The notes beneath the pieces are model-generated. The model saw only the letters and a list, made by a program, of their open reading frames with translations, made no database searches and had not been told where the DNA came from. Shown here in pieces: positions 45,534 to 55,433 of a stretch of DNA of 64,000 nucleotides (positions are counted from its first letter, which is position 1; every line of letters begins with the position of its first letter). This stretch comes from VRUE01 sp963720805 (GTDB lineage Bacteria > Actinomycetota > Thermoleophilia > Solirubrobacterales > 70-9), in NCBI GenBank assembly GCA_963720805.1, contig CAVRGT010000003.1, positions 1-64,000 on the forward strand, read 5' to 3'. The translations under genes and the position numbers were made by a program.

Positions 45534-47395
45534 ATGGCGCCGGGCCTCGACGGCCTGCCCGCGGCGGAGCGCGAGATCGACGTCTCCGGCCCGGTTGCCG
45601 AGTTCCTGCGCTCGGTCTCGCCGCGGGCGTTGGCGCGTATCCGGCTCGGCCTGCATGCCTTCGAGTGGCTGCCCTTCCCCTGGCGCTTCAGCCGCCTCGA
45701 CCCGGCCGCTCGCGAGGACTTCCTGCGGGGCATGGAGACATCGCGCTTCGGCCTGCACCACGAGCTCCTGCTGATGGCAAAGGTATTCGCCACGCTGGGC
45801 AGCGCCGTGGCGCCGGTGGTCGAGCAACGGATCGGCTTCAGCGTGAGTTGCCGGCTTGCCGACGGAACGCTCCCCGAGCCAGCCGGGCCCCTGGGAGAGA
45901 CAGCAGCTCCGGGCGGGGGCGAGGAATGCGACGTGGTCATCGTCGGCTCCGGGGCCGGAGGTGCCGTCGCCGCAGCGACCCTGGCCGAGGCCGGGCTCGA
46001 CGTGATCGTGCTCGAGGCCGGCGAGAGCTTCAACCGCGAGAGCTACCCCCAGGAACCGTTGGACGCGATCGCTCGCCTCTATCGCGACGGCGGCCTGACG
46101 ATCGCCGAAGGGCGACCGCCGATCCCGGTGCCAGTGGCGCGCACGGTCGGCGGCACCACCGTGGTCAACTCGGGCACCTGCTTCCGCGCGCCCGATCCGG
46201 TGCTGGCGGAGTGGAGCCAGCGCTTCGGCATCGGCTGGGCCACCGATCTCAGCGACGAGTTCAGCCAGGCCGAGCAGTTCCTGCGAGTGACACCGGTCGA
46301 TCCCGAGCGGATGGGCCGCAACGGCCGGCTGGCGATGGAGGGGGCGGCCGCAATCGGCGCCAGTGGCGGCCCAATCGCCCGCAACGCCGGCGACTGCGTG
46401 CAGTGCAGCTCCTGCCCCTTCGGCTGCGAGATCGACGCCAAGCGCGGCATGCACGTCAGCTACCTGCCGCGTGCGGTGGCGGCGGGCGCGCGGCTGCGCA
46501 CGGGGGTCGAGGCGCAGCGCATCACAGTCGAGGACGGCCGAGCCGCCGGCGTCCACTGCCACACCCGGCCGACGGGACTCAAAGCGGCCATATAGATCGC
46601 TTTGAGTCCCGTCGGCCCTATGTGGTTCGGGGGCGGCTGGCGACGGTGGTTGCGGGCGGGGCGCTGGGGACGCCCGAGCTGCTGCTGCGCTCCGGCCTCG
46701 GCGGGCGCCAGGTCGGCCGCAACCTCCACATCCACCCCGCCTGCTGGGTCGGCGCCCGCTATGAGGAGGAGGTGCGCGGCTGGGACGGGGTGATGCAGAG
46801 CTATTACATCGACCAGTGGGAGCCCCAGCGCCTCCTGCTCGAGGCCACCTTCACCCCACTTGCCTTCGGCGGCGCCTGGCTCCCGGGCGTCGGCCGCGCC
46901 CACCAACGCTCAATGCTCGATTTCGGCCACGTCGGCTCCATCGGCGTCCACCTCTCGGACCAGTCCAGCGGCCTGGTGGACCTCACCAACAGCGGCGCCC
47001 TAAAGGCTCACTACAAACTCACCCGAGCCGACGCAAACCGCTTGGTCTTCGGCATCGCCCGCGCCGCCGAAATCCATTTCGCCGCTGGTGCCACCGAGGT
47101 CTATCCAAACATCGCGCGAGTCGGCACGCTGACCCCCGACAAGCTCGCCGCCTTCGAGTCGACCAGCTTCAAGCCTTCCGAGCTGCGCCTCGAGGCCTTC
47201 CACCCGATGGGGACCGCCCGAATAGCCAATGAGGGAGACGGCGTCTGCGCCCCTGACGGCTCGGTGCACGGCACGGCCAACCTCTACGTAGCGGACGCAT
47301 CCCTCTTCCCCACTTCGGTCGGCGTCAACCCGATGATGACGGTCGTCGCCTTCGCCGCCCGTATAGCGGGTGGGCTCGCACAGAGGGGCGGGTGA
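45534..47395 (+). CDS. GMC-type FAD oxidoreductase, interrupted by a palindrome
   Basis: Cholesterol-oxidase-like/GMC family, about 610 aa. An N-terminal alpha-helical region is followed by the FAD fold VVIVGSGAGGAVAAATLAEAG, GGTTVVNSGTCFRAPDP and a cysteine-rich GDCVQCSSCPFGCEIDAKRG. Frame one ends at a TAG (46593) inside a 51-bp palindrome (46567-46617). The protein resumes after it in another frame with RPYVVRGRLATVVAGGALGTPELLLRS (parts RGRLATVVAGGALGTPE) and ends AFHPMGTARI, VGVNPMMTVVAFAARIAGG. Homology (LSAAEQRTLSAICAAM) starts slightly before ATG 45534. Could be broken in vivo or by assembly. Confidence 0.75.
46567..46617. repeat. 51-bp palindrome inside the GMC oxidoreductase gene
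   Basis: Two perfect 20-nt arms (GGCCGACGGGACTCAAAGCG and complement) around GCCATATAGAT. It introduces an in-frame TAG and shifts the frame by two bases. Removing 35, 47 or 50 bases here restores one continuous GMC reading frame, so it is an insertion or inverted duplication relative to the family. Confidence 0.8.
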
Positions 47396-47458
47396 CCCCT
47401 CCCAAAACGAGCGGCAGGAGCCGCTCTTGAGTGTTTTGGGAGGGGTCACCCGCCCCTC
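47383..47458. terminator. 26-bp hairpin overlapping the GMC gene stop
   Basis: Arms begin GAGGGGCGGGTGACCCCTCC and end ...AAAAC (47383-47408), pairing exactly with 47433-47458; the interior adds a GAGCGGC/GCCGCTC stem. The stop codon lies inside the left arm. Sits between convergent genes, so a bidirectional terminator. Confidence 0.75.
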
Positions 47459-47469
47459 CCTACGGACAC

Positions 47470-48108
47470 TCAGCTACTTGGGGGTGGAGGGGGTGGCGGC
47501 GAGCTTGGCGGAGGGGGTGGCGGAGTTGAAGACGCGGGGGGCGGTGGAGGTGGCGTCGACGAAGGTGGCGGAGGCGGTGGCGGCGCCGAGGCGGTGTGCT
47601 GGTGCGGCGGCGATCCTCCACCTGATAGTCGGTCCGCCGCGTCCCCGAAGGTGATCCCCTCTTCTTTCATCGTGCTGTACCCCCCAAAGGCAATCCCACC
47701 GGCGGCGATCAGCCCCAGAAAGATGCCGAGACTGAGGGTGGCATCAACCGAGACGCCACCGTAACTGGCAAAGCTGGGCGGATCGATGATGCGGAAGAGG
47801 ATCAGCAGCACCGAGATCACACCGAGAGCGGTGACGATCGTGCTCATCGGGATCGAGGGCTCATATGCCGAATCGGCGAGGCGCAAGCCGACCAGTACGA
47901 GCGCAGCGATGATCGTGATCAGGAGGACGATCGGGATGAAGTCGAGTGCGTCCCAGGCACTGCCGCCGCCACCGGGCACGCTGCCCGAGAATCCGCCGAC
48001 GCCGGAGACTTCGACACCGAACCATTCGAAGAACATGAAGATGAAGAGCAGGATCGCCGAGCCGCCGGCGATCTTCTCTCCGGGGCTGAGCTTGTCTAGA
48101 TGGTCCAT
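47470..48108 (-). CDS. Membrane protein with proline-rich C-terminal tail
   Basis: 212 aa from ATG 48108, preceded by GGAGG. Residues 1-150 hold four membrane helices, with a short Gly/Ser-rich loop after the first. The last ~45 residues are runs of 6-7 prolines separated by SS/AS/ST, preceded by a PPHQHTA segment. No family recognised. The poly-Pro tail is presumably cytoplasmic or periplasmic depending on topology; its translation would call for EF-P. Confidence 0.72.
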   Translation of the reverse strand: MDHLDKLSPGEKIAGGSAILLFIFMFFEWFGVEVSGVGGFSGSVPGGGGSAWDALDFIPIVLLITIIAALVLVGLRLADSAYEPSIPMSTIVTALGVISVLLILFRIIDPPSFASYGGVSVDATLSLGIFLGLIAAGGIAFGGYSTMKEEGITFGDAADRLSGGGSPPHQHTASAPPPPPPPSSTPPPPPPASSTPPPPPPSSPPPPPPPSS

Positions 48109-48142
48109 CAATCCTCCGGTCGAGCTAGGGGTCGGGCCGACA

Positions 48143-48990
48143 TTACACCCGAGCTCGTGCGGCAGCCAACGTATTTACGAGCAGCATCGCGATTGTCATC
48201 GGGCCCACCCCGCCAGGCACCGGGGTAATCGCCGAGGCGACCGCGGCAGCGGCCTCGAAGTCGACGTCGCCGACGAGGCCGCCATCGGTGCGGTTGACGC
48301 CCACATCGATCACGACCGCGCCAGGCTTGATCGCGTCGCCGCCGATCAGCCGGGGGAACCGACCGCCGCAACCAGCACGTCGGCCCGGCGACAGGTCGCC
48401 GACAGGTCGCGGGTGCGCGAGTGGCAGACCGTTACCGTCGCGTTGGCGGCCAGCAGCAGGCGGGACACGGGAACGCCGACAAGCTTCGAGCGCCCGACCA
48501 CCACCGCCTCGGCTCCCTCCAGCTCCACTCCCTCGTGTCGCAGGAGCTCCATCACGCCCGACGGCGTGCAGGGCACCAGGCCCGCCATGCCGTGTGCCAG
48601 CAACCCGGCGTTTACCGGGGTCAGGCCGTCGACGTCCTTGGCCGGGTCGATCGCGGCGACGACACGATCGGGATCGATGTGATCGGGCACCGGCAGCTGG
48701 ACCAGGATGCCGTCGACGTCGTCGTCGGCGCCGAGCCGACCGACCAGCTCAAGCAACTCGCCCTCGCTCGTCTCGGCGGGGAGCCCATGATGAGCCGAGC
48801 GCATCCCGGCCTCCTCGCAGGCCCGGTGCTTGTTGCGAACGTAGACCTCGGAGGCGGGATCGTCGCCGACGATCACGGTCACGAGCAGCGGGGCGCGACC
48901 GTGCTCCGCCCTGAACGCAGCCACATCGCCGGCGACCCGCTCCCTCACGCCCGCCGCCACCGCTTTGCCGTCGATGATCCGCGCCGGCAT
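48143..48990 (-). CDS. folD: Methylene-THF dehydrogenase/cyclohydrolase (one frameshift)
   Basis: Interconverts 5,10-methylene-, methenyl- and 10-formyl-THF. MPARIIDGKAVAAGVRERVA at the start, the active-site Tyr/Lys in SEVYVRNKHRACEEAGM, the GILVQLPVPDHI and DPAKDVDGLTPVNAGLL signatures, and the NADP loop VVVGRSKLVGVPVSRLLL. The frame slips by one base near 48350. The remainder (LIGGDAIKPGAVVIDVGVN and ITPVPGGVGPMTIAMLLVNT) ends at TAA 48143, giving the normal ~283 aa. Confidence 0.93.
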
Positions 48991-48994
48991 CGTG

Positions 48995-51252
48995 CTACCG
49001 CCTCCGGATCGGGGCGTAGTCGGCCATCAGCTTGCGCTCACTGCCGTCGGAGGAAAAGCGCACGATGACAACGCCCCCTGGCTCAACCGCCGTCACCACA
49101 CCGTCGCCGAAGCTGGCGTGGACGACGTCGTCGCCGGTCTGCAGCGCCAGCGTGGGGCCGGGATCGATCGGGGTCGCCGCGCCCTCGCCCGAGTCCCAGC
49201 CGATGCCGACGGCCGAGCCCGGCGCGCTCGAGTGGCGCTCGGTCAGCTCGGCGGGAAGCTCGTCGATGAAGCGCGAGGGCAGGTTTCGCTCAGAACGGCC
49301 GAAGAGGCTGCGTTCCCGCGCCCAGGTCAGGTAGAGGCGGCGGCGGGCGCGGGTGATGCCGACGTAACAGAGCCGCCGCTCCTCCTCCTCTCCCCCCTCT
49401 TCCAGCGCCCGCATGTGGGGGAAGGCGCCGTCCTCGCAGCCGATGATGAAGACCGTGTCGTACTCCAGACCCTTGGCGTTGTGCAGGGTCATCAGCGTCA
49501 CCAGGGACTCCTTCTCGCCATCGCGGAGATCGTCTTGCTGGGTGTAGAGGGAGATCTGCTGCAGGTACTCCTCCAGCGGCGGGACCTCGTTCTCGCCCTC
49601 CTGCTCGCGCTCGATGTCGAACTCGGCCGCGCCGGCGATCAGCGCCTCGAGGTTCTCGGCGCGACCTTCGGCCTCGATCGTGCGCTCGGCCGAGAGCGCT
49701 TCCAGGTAGCCGCTCTCGTTCAGCACCGCCTCGAGCAGGCCGGCGACGGGCCCTTCCTCCTCGGCCCGTTCGCGCAGCGCCGCCATCGTCTCGTAGAAGC
49801 GGCCGACCGCCTTGATCGCGCCGCCGTTCAAGCCCGGCACCTCCTCGACCGCCTCGATCACCTCCCAGATCGTCGCGCCGGTGGTGTTGGCGTGGGAGGC
49901 GATCCGGCCCTGGGTCGTGTTGCCGATCCCGCGGCGGGGCGAGTTGACGATGCGGGCGAAGGAGACCTGGTCGGCGGGATTGGCGAGCAGGCTGAGGTAG
50001 GCGACCGCGTCCTTGACCTCGGCCCGTTCGTAGAACTTGGTGCCGCCGATCACCTGGTAGGCGACGTCGAAGCGGTTGAGGGTGTCCTCCAGCACCCGGC
50101 TCATCGCGTTGGTCCGGTAGAAGACCGCGACGTCCTCGCGCTTGACCCCGTCCTCCTCGCCGAGGCGCTCGATCTCGCCCGCCACCCAGCGCGCCTCCTC
50201 GTGCTCGTCGGAGAGCTCGGAGAGCTGCACCGGCTCGCCGCCGGCGATCTCGGTCCAGAGTTGCTTCGGCCGGCGCTCGCGGTTGCGCTCGACCACCGCG
50301 TTGGCGGCGGAAAGGATCGTCTGCGTGGAGCGGTAGTTCTGCTCGAGCTTGACCACCTCGGCTTCGGGGAAGTCGCGCTCGAAGTCGAGGATGTTGCGGA
50401 TGTCGGCGTGCCGGAAACCGTAGATCGACTGATCCTCGTCGCCGACCACCATCAGGTTGCCGTGCTCCGCGGTGAGCAGCTGCAGCAACCGGTACTGGGC
50501 GTGGTTGGTGTCCTGGTACTCGTCGACGAGGACGTGGCGGAAGGTGCGGCGCCAGCGTTCGCGCGCCTCCTCGGAGAGCTCCAGCACGTTGACGGTGCGG
50601 ACCAGGAGGTCGTCGAAGTCCATCGCGTTGGCCGCGAGCATCCGTTTCTCGTAGAGCTCGTAGACCTCGGCGGCGGTTTCCTCGAAGACGCTGCCCTGGG
50701 CCTGGGCGTAGGCGGCCGGCGTCGACCAGCTTGTTCTTGGCGCCGGAGATCTGCGAGCGGAGCGATCGCGCCGGGTAGCGTTTCGGGTCGACACCGAGCT
50801 CGGTCATGCAGCGCTTCAGCATCCGCAGCGAGTCGGACTCGTCGTAGATCGTGAAGGTGCGGGCGTAGCCGAGCTTCTCCGCGTCGGCGCGCAGCATCCG
50901 CGCGCAGGCCGAGTGGAAGGTCGTCACCCACATCGCCCGCACCGAGCGGCCGACCAGCGCGCCGACCCGCTCGCGCATCTCGCTCGCCGCCTTGTTGGTG
51001 AAGGTGATCGCGAGGATCTCGCCCGGGCGCGCGGCGCCGGTCGCCAGCAGGTAGGCGATGCGGTGGGTCAGCACCCGGGTCTTGCCCGAGCCCGCGCCGG
51101 CGAGGACCAGCAGCGGGCCCTCGCCGTGGACGCACCGCCTCGCCGCTGCGGCTCGTTGAGCCCGGCGAGCAGGCGCTCGGCGCGGTCGGCGCCGGCTTCG
51201 ATCGGGGCCCCGCCGCTGCTCGGCGCGGGCTCTCGGAGTCGCTCTGCAGCAT
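48995..51252 (-). CDS. UvrD/PcrA-type 3'-5' DNA helicase (at least three frameshifts)
   Basis: SF1A helicase, about 750 aa when pieced together. LLAGLNEPQR (Q motif) and the Walker A in LVLAGAGSGKTRVLTHRIAYL, TFHSACARMLRADAEKLGY, then HVLVDEYQDTNHAQYRLL (Walker B), VVGDEDQSIYGFRHADIRNI, QNYRST, VTLMTLHNAKGLEYDTVFI and VGITRARRRLYL. The C-terminus ends with a PcrA-like Tudor domain (DDVVHASFGDGVVTAVE). Frame changes near 51230, 51130 and 50720. The start is uncertain: ATG 51252 or 51264, in a frame different from the Q motif. A housekeeping repair helicase, so errors in the sequence are the simplest explanation. Confidence 0.9.
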
Positions 51253-51290
51253 CGCTCCGAGCATAGCCCCGGCCGCGGCCGGTCCGGTAG

Positions 51291-51897
51291 CTACGCCGAG
51301 GGGTTAGAAGCGCAGGCTTCGAACATTTCTTCGAACGCCTTCGGTCGAGTCGCTCAAGCAGCACGTCTTCGACTTCAGCTTGGGAGCCCTGCTTGAAGGC
51401 ATCGACACGCAGGCGGCGAACTTGGGTCGACTTCAGAGCCGGGTTGGCGAGATGCCTGCTTCGAGGACTTCGATCAGCTTCGTCTGGTCGAACTTGGTGA
51501 AGTCGGCGACTTCGTCGAGCTTCCACTGGTCGCCGTCCTTGACCAGGGCCACTTCCAGGTCCTGGCCATCGAGGTTTCCGCCGCTCAGCGCCGCTTCGGC
51601 CGTGGCGTTCGAGCCATCGACTTCGACGCCGAGACGCTGACCGATTTCGGCGCCTTCTTCTTCGTTGGCTTCTTCTTCGCACGTCTTCGACTGCTTCGTG
51701 CTGCCGCTTTCCTGCGTGGTCTGTTCCATGAACTGCTGGGTGTTAGTTCGTTGCAGTCGGCCGGATCGGTGCTCGTCGCCGAAGTTTCGATCGCTTCTTC
51801 GATTTCGCTTTCGTCGCCGCTGCTGCTGCCACAGGCCGCGAGTACCAAGGGCCGAGAGGATCAGGATGCAGGGGAGCAGCAACAGGCGCGTGCGCAA
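51291..51897 (-). CDS. Small lipoprotein (about five frameshifts)
   Basis: TTG 51897 with AAAGGA upstream opens MRTRLLLLPCILILSALG; in the next frame LVLAACGSSSGDESEIEEAI gives a lipobox (LAAC). Further pieces TTQESGSTKQSKTCEEEANE, NATAEAALSGGNLDGQDLEV, VKDGDQWKLDEVADFTKFDQ, DAFKQGSQAEVEDVLL and AFEEMFEACAS, in alternating frames, make a coherent secreted DUF4878-like (NTF2-fold) domain. The probable stop is at 51291. Function unknown. The density of frame changes is the highest in the window. Confidence 0.55.
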
Positions 51898-51938
51898 GGC
51901 GGATCCTTTCCGAGATGCGTGGACGAGTTCGGCGCAGG

Positions 51939-52680
51939 CTACTTCAGCCACCGGCCGTCGAACGGCCGGTGCGCTCGCGCAGCTCGCTCGCCGCGGCATC
52001 GTCCGCGGGCGGCGTCGTCGCCGTCGAGCTCGGCCAGCCGCTGCTCCAGCTCGGCGATCCGCTGCGAGAGCGACTTGATCGCCTCGGCGATCGGGTCGGG
52101 CAGGTGGATCCAGTCGGCGTCGGGCCCCTCGACCCGCTTGCCGTCGACCTTGACCGGGTGGCCGGGGTTGCCGACCACGGTGGCTCCCGGAGGCACATCC
52201 TCGATCACGACCGTGTTGGCGCCGATCTTGGCGCCGTCGCCGACCGCGATCGGGCCGAGCAGCTTGGCGCCGGAGCCGACCGTGACATTGTCGCCCAGGG
52301 TCGGGTGGCGCTTGCCGCGCTGGAAACCGGTGCCGCCCAGCGTCACCCCCTGGTAGAGCGTCACCCGCGTCGCCGATCTCGGCCGTCTCGCCGATCACCA
52401 CGCCCGAGCCGTGGTCGATGAAGAACTCGCGGCCGATGCTCGCCGCGGGATGGATCTCGACCCCGGTCACAGAGCGGGTCAGGTAGGCGAGCATCCGCGG
52501 CACGATCGGCACGCCGGCCTCGAGCAGCGCATGCGCGAGGCGGTGGGCGAGCAGCGCCTGCACCCCGCCCCAGCTGAGCAAAATCTCCAGCCTGGAGACG
52601 TCCTGCGCGGCCGGGTCGCGATCGCGGGCCGCGGCGACGTCGGCGTGCACCTCGATCACCAGCCTCTTCCAGCGGTTCAT
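51939..52680 (-). CDS. cysE: Serine O-acetyltransferase (frameshifted)
   Basis: Acetylates serine to O-acetylserine for cysteine synthesis. The N-terminal frame from ATG 52680 gives MNRWKRLVIEVHADVAAARD through GVEIHPAASIGREFFIDHGSGVVIGETAEIGD. After a slip near 52370 the next frame gives VTLYQGVTLGGTG, then hexapeptide (left-handed beta-helix) repeats to VVGNPGHPVKVDGKR and a coiled C-terminal tail. The short N-terminus is that of the EpsC-type SAT common in actinobacteria. The extreme C-terminus may contain another slip. Overlaps cysK by ATGA. Confidence 0.92.
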
Positions 52681-53604
52681 GGTGAGAAGAAGGGTAGGGA
52701 CACGTAGCGCTCGCCCGAGTCGCAGACGATCGTCACCACCCTCTTGCCCTCCATCTCAGGCCGCGCCGCGACTTCCAGCGCCGCCTTGACGTTGGCGCCG
52801 GCCGAGATCCCGGCCAGCACGCCCTCGCGCTGGGCGACCAGGCGCGCCGTCTCCAGCGCGTCCTCGTCGTCAACCAGGACGATCTCGTCGATCACGCTGC
52901 GATCGAGCACCGACGGGACGAAGCCGGCGCCGATCGCCCTGGATCTTGTGCGGCCCGGGCAGCGCCGCCGGAGAGGACCGGCGAGGTCGCCGGCTCGACG
53001 GCGACGATCAGGGTCTCGGGACTGCGCTCGCGCAGAACCTGGCCGACGCCGGTGATCGTCCCCCCCGTGCCGACGCCGGCGACGAAGGCGCCGACCTCGC
53101 CCCGCGTGTCGCGCCAGATCTCCTCGGCGGTCGTGCGCCGGTGCGCCTCGGGGTTGGCGGGGTTGGAGAACTGCTGCGGCATGAAGCCCTTGCGCTGCTC
53201 GCGAGATCTCCTCGGCCAGCTCGACCGCCTCGGTCATGCCACCGAGCGAGGGCGTCTCGCGCACTTCGGCGCCGTAGGCGCGCAACAGCTTCGCTGCGCT
53301 CGCGGCTCATCCCCTCGGGCAGGGTGAGGATCAGCTCGTAGCCCCGCGCCGCGCAGACCATCGCCAGGGCGATGCCGGTATTGCCACTGGTCGGCTCGAC
53401 GATCACCGACTTGCCCGGCTCGATCAGCCCCTCCGCCTCGGCCGCATCGATCATCGCCACCCCGATCCGGTCCTTGACCGATCCCCCCGGATTGAGCTGC
53501 TCAAGCTTGACGCAGACTTCGCCGGGCAGGTCCTCGCCAAGCCGCGAGAGAGCGACCATCGGCGTCTCGCCAACAACCGCGGCAGCAGTAGGGCCGATTC
53601 CCAT
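52677..53604 (-). CDS. cysK: Cysteine synthase A (about three frameshifts)
   Basis: PLP enzyme making cysteine from O-acetylserine and sulfide. The first frame (ATG 53604) has VGETPMVALSRL, the cofactor lysine in NPGGSVKDRIGVAMI and PTSGNTGIALAMVCAARGY. The next pieces RAYGAEVRETPSLGGMTEAV and KGFMPQQFSNPANPEAHRRT, then EVGAFVAGVGTGGTITGVGQ, and finally VSDE-type region DRSVIDEIVLVDDEDALETA and CDSGERYVS. Breaks near 53290, 53200 and 52950. Together about 308 aa, normal for CysK. Operon with cysE. Confidence 0.93.
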
Positions 53605-53641
53605 CAGCTTGGACCTCGAGCAAGACGAAAAGCAACGAGAA

Positions 53642-53884
53642 CTAGCGCCACCCGTCACGCAACCCCTCAACGGTGGCCGCCAGTTTTCCTCCTGTGTCAA
53701 GGCAGCCGGAATAACGATCGATCAAATCGGGATTTGGTTGGTCCATCGCGTGAGACCCGGGTGTCGTTAGGCCGCTGTGATTGGCCGGTCGGTCAGGGTC
53801 GCCGTCGCAACGTGCAGCGGCCCGCTCTGGAACGTCGGCCCAGTAGCTGCCTTCCTCGATATGGATGCGAGCGGTCAGATCCAT
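53642..53884 (-). pseudogene. HicB-like remnant
   Basis: 80-codon frame. The first ~20 residues (MDLTARIHIEEGSYWADVPE) and the last ~20 (GCLDTGGKLAATVEGLRDG) match the two halves of the HicB/UPF0150 antitoxin fold, which are normally contiguous (VPELPGCFA). Here they are separated by about 39 unrelated residues. No HicA toxin gene is seen. Interpreted as a decayed antitoxin gene between cysK and the att site. Confidence 0.4.
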
Positions 53885-54016
53885 TGGTTGATCGCCCTCA
53901 TTCTAGGCCCGCCTGCTTGAGAATCGAGCTTCTGGTCGAGCGTCCCCTTCACCGGTGCGCTCCCTAAATGGAAGAGCACCGGGCTTCTCCTCCCTACGCA
54001 CCACCCTCTTGCACGT

Positions 54017-54097
54017 CCCGATCTAGATGAAGTACATGCCGAGTCGGGGCGAGCAATCCCGCATTGGCAAGCGGCTTGCCGTCTCCGTGCGCCAGTT
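54017..54097. other. attL-like duplication of the rrf2 3' end (site A)
   Basis: Core CCCGATCTAGATGAAGTACA (plus TGCC), equal to the last codons and stop of the Rrf2 gene at 57408-57432, followed by a ~57-bp tail shared with site B (74 of 81 positions match over the whole site). The left flank (TGCACGT) is unlike that of B and C. The 3' side carries TGCGCCAGTT at 54088, 54099 and (as TGCGCCAGTA) 54111, spaced 11-12 bases, possible arm-type integrase sites. Confidence 0.7.
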
Positions 54098-54308
54098 ATG
54101 CGCCAGTTGGTGCGCCAGTAAGCACCGCGCCAGCCGCGCGGGCGGCTTCTTCGTCCCGCTTTCGCTGGGCACTGAGGTAGGCATCAAGTTGCCGCGCTCC
54201 CTCGGCCTCTGACCCCGGCATCAGGTGGCCGTAGCGATCCAGCGTGATCGAAATGTTGGCGTGGCCGATGAAGGTCATGATCAGCGCCAGGCCCAGAGGG
54301 TGCCGCAA
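54096..54308 (-). pseudogene. Tyrosine recombinase (integrase), C-terminal remnant
   Basis: About 65 residues: MTFIGHANISITLDRYGHLM contains the conserved GH (histidine) and the nucleophile tyrosine of phage-type integrases, then a short helical tail. The N-terminal DNA-binding and most of the catalytic domain are missing; upstream the frame merges with the 3' end of the FkbM gene. Its stop lies in the TGCGCCAGTT repeats beside site A, the usual place for int next to att. Confidence 0.75.
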
Positions 54309-55186
54309 TCGGGCTCGGAGTGATCGTGGCGAACCTCGAAGCCGGCAGCCTTCAACGCCTCCTCGGCGGCGACCCGGGCGTCAGGTCGGGGACAGCCTGC
54401 GGTGTGCCACTCAAGCGCCAGCGCCACAGCGTCGAGCCGGGGGAAGCGCTGGTCGAAGAGGATCGCCCACTCGCTGCCCTCGATGTCGATCTTCAGTAGG
54501 TCCCGACCGTCGAGAAGCGGTAGGGCGTCGACAAGCGGCACCTCGATCGTGTCACTACTGCCCGGTTCGGCGACCCTGCTTTCGAAGAAGTTGCCGGCGG
54601 CGAACTCGACCGTGCCGGTGCGGTTGGAAGCGGCGGCCTCGATCAGCTCGATCTCCTCACCAAGGTCATTGGCGGCGATCGTGCGGGAGAACAGTTCGGC
54701 GTTGCCGGGGTCGGCCTCGATCGCGAGCACCATCGTCCCGGGGTAGCGTCGCCGCATCGCCATGGTGAAGAAGCCGACGTTGGCGCCGAGATCAGCGATC
54801 CGGGGCGGACGCCCGAGTCGAGAGAGCCGCTCGCTCACCTCGGCCGGCAGCGCATATACGTCCTTGCCGATGATCTGATGCAGCATCACCAAATCGCCGG
54901 AGCAACGACGCACGTGGACTGCCATACCGTCGCGGAGAACGACCACTTCGCTGCCGGTCCCGCACAGCTGACCAAGCGCGAAGCGCAGCGGCCTCTTTGC
55001 CAGGCGGGATACGCGCAGGGTGTAGACGACATTCGATCCGAACCGGGACTTGACCAGCCGGCGCAGCGGCTCGAAGCCATAGATGGCCCCCCTTGCCCAG
55101 CGCGTGAGTCGCCCCCTGCCGTGGAGCCCCGCTTGATACTCCGGTTTGCCGTCTCCGAGGCCCATCAGATCAGCAGGGATGGGCAC
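54281..55186 (-). CDS. FkbM-family methyltransferase
   Basis: 301 aa. SAM-binding IADLGANVGFFTMAMRRRYP and AIEADPGNAELFSRTIAAND, and the family motif LLKIDIEGSEWAILF. The N-terminal ~95 residues contain basic and hydrophobic stretches. FkbM proteins O-methylate sugars or polyketides and often sit in glycan islands. Here it is the only intact cargo gene between att sites A and B, which suggests it arrived with the element. Substrate unknown. Confidence 0.85.
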   Translation of the reverse strand: MPIPADLMGLGDGKPEYQAGLHGRGRLTRWARGAIYGFEPLRRLVKSRFGSNVVYTLRVSRLAKRPLRFALGQLCGTGSEVVVLRDGMAVHVRRCSGDLVMLHQIIGKDVYALPAEVSERLSRLGRPPRIADLGANVGFFTMAMRRRYPGTMVLAIEADPGNAELFSRTIAANDLGEEIELIEAAASNRTGTVEFAAGNFFESRVAEPGSSDTIEVPLVDALPLLDGRDLLKIDIEGSEWAILFDQRFPRLDAVALALEWHTAGCPRPDARVAAEEALKAAGFEVRHDHSEPDCGTLWAWR

Positions 55187-55346
55187 GGATCACAGGCCAA
55201 TCGGCGGCTTTCGCCTATTGAGCCGGGGGTATGCTCAACGGGAGCTTGGGTCGCGAGGGCTCGCTCAATCAGCGTTTCGGCCATTCGGGGAGACCTTAAC
55301 GTACCTAAACAACGCTAGTACAAGCGGAACGCCAGTCCCGATGCGG

Positions 55347-55427
55347 CCCGATCTAGACGAAGTACATGCCGAGTCGGGGCGCGCAATCCCGCGTGAGCAA
55401 GCGGTTTGCCGTTTCCGTGCGCCAGTT
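55347..55427. other. attP-like hybrid duplication of the rrf2 3' end (site B)
   Basis: Core CCCGATCTAGACGAAGTACA followed by the same tail as site A up to TGCGCCAGTT (55418-55427). Its left flank ATGCGG, preceded by ACAAGCGGA..., matches the left flank of site C and not of A. A site that combines the element-side flanks of both A and C is what two tandem integrations would leave between them. Confidence 0.7.
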
Positions 55428-55433
55428 GGTCAC

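Noticed and set aside
31154..47458. Hairpins at 31154 and 47383 as members of one family
   Set aside because: Their interiors share only short AGCGG/GAGTG-like stretches; too weak to group without a wider search.
53734..53967. 77-codon plus-strand ORF between cysK and site A
   Set aside because: No family features; overlaps the HicB-like frame and reads as random GC-rich translation.
53950..53985. Hairpin CCGGTGC...GCACCGG near site A as another CCGGTGCG-family copy
   Set aside because: Only the outer 6-7 bases match; loop and inner core are unlike the family, so chance is possible.
54088..54120. TGCGCCAGTT repeats as a CRISPR or direct-repeat array
   Set aside because: Units of 10 bases with 1-2 base gaps and no spacers; their place beside att sites fits integrase arm sites.
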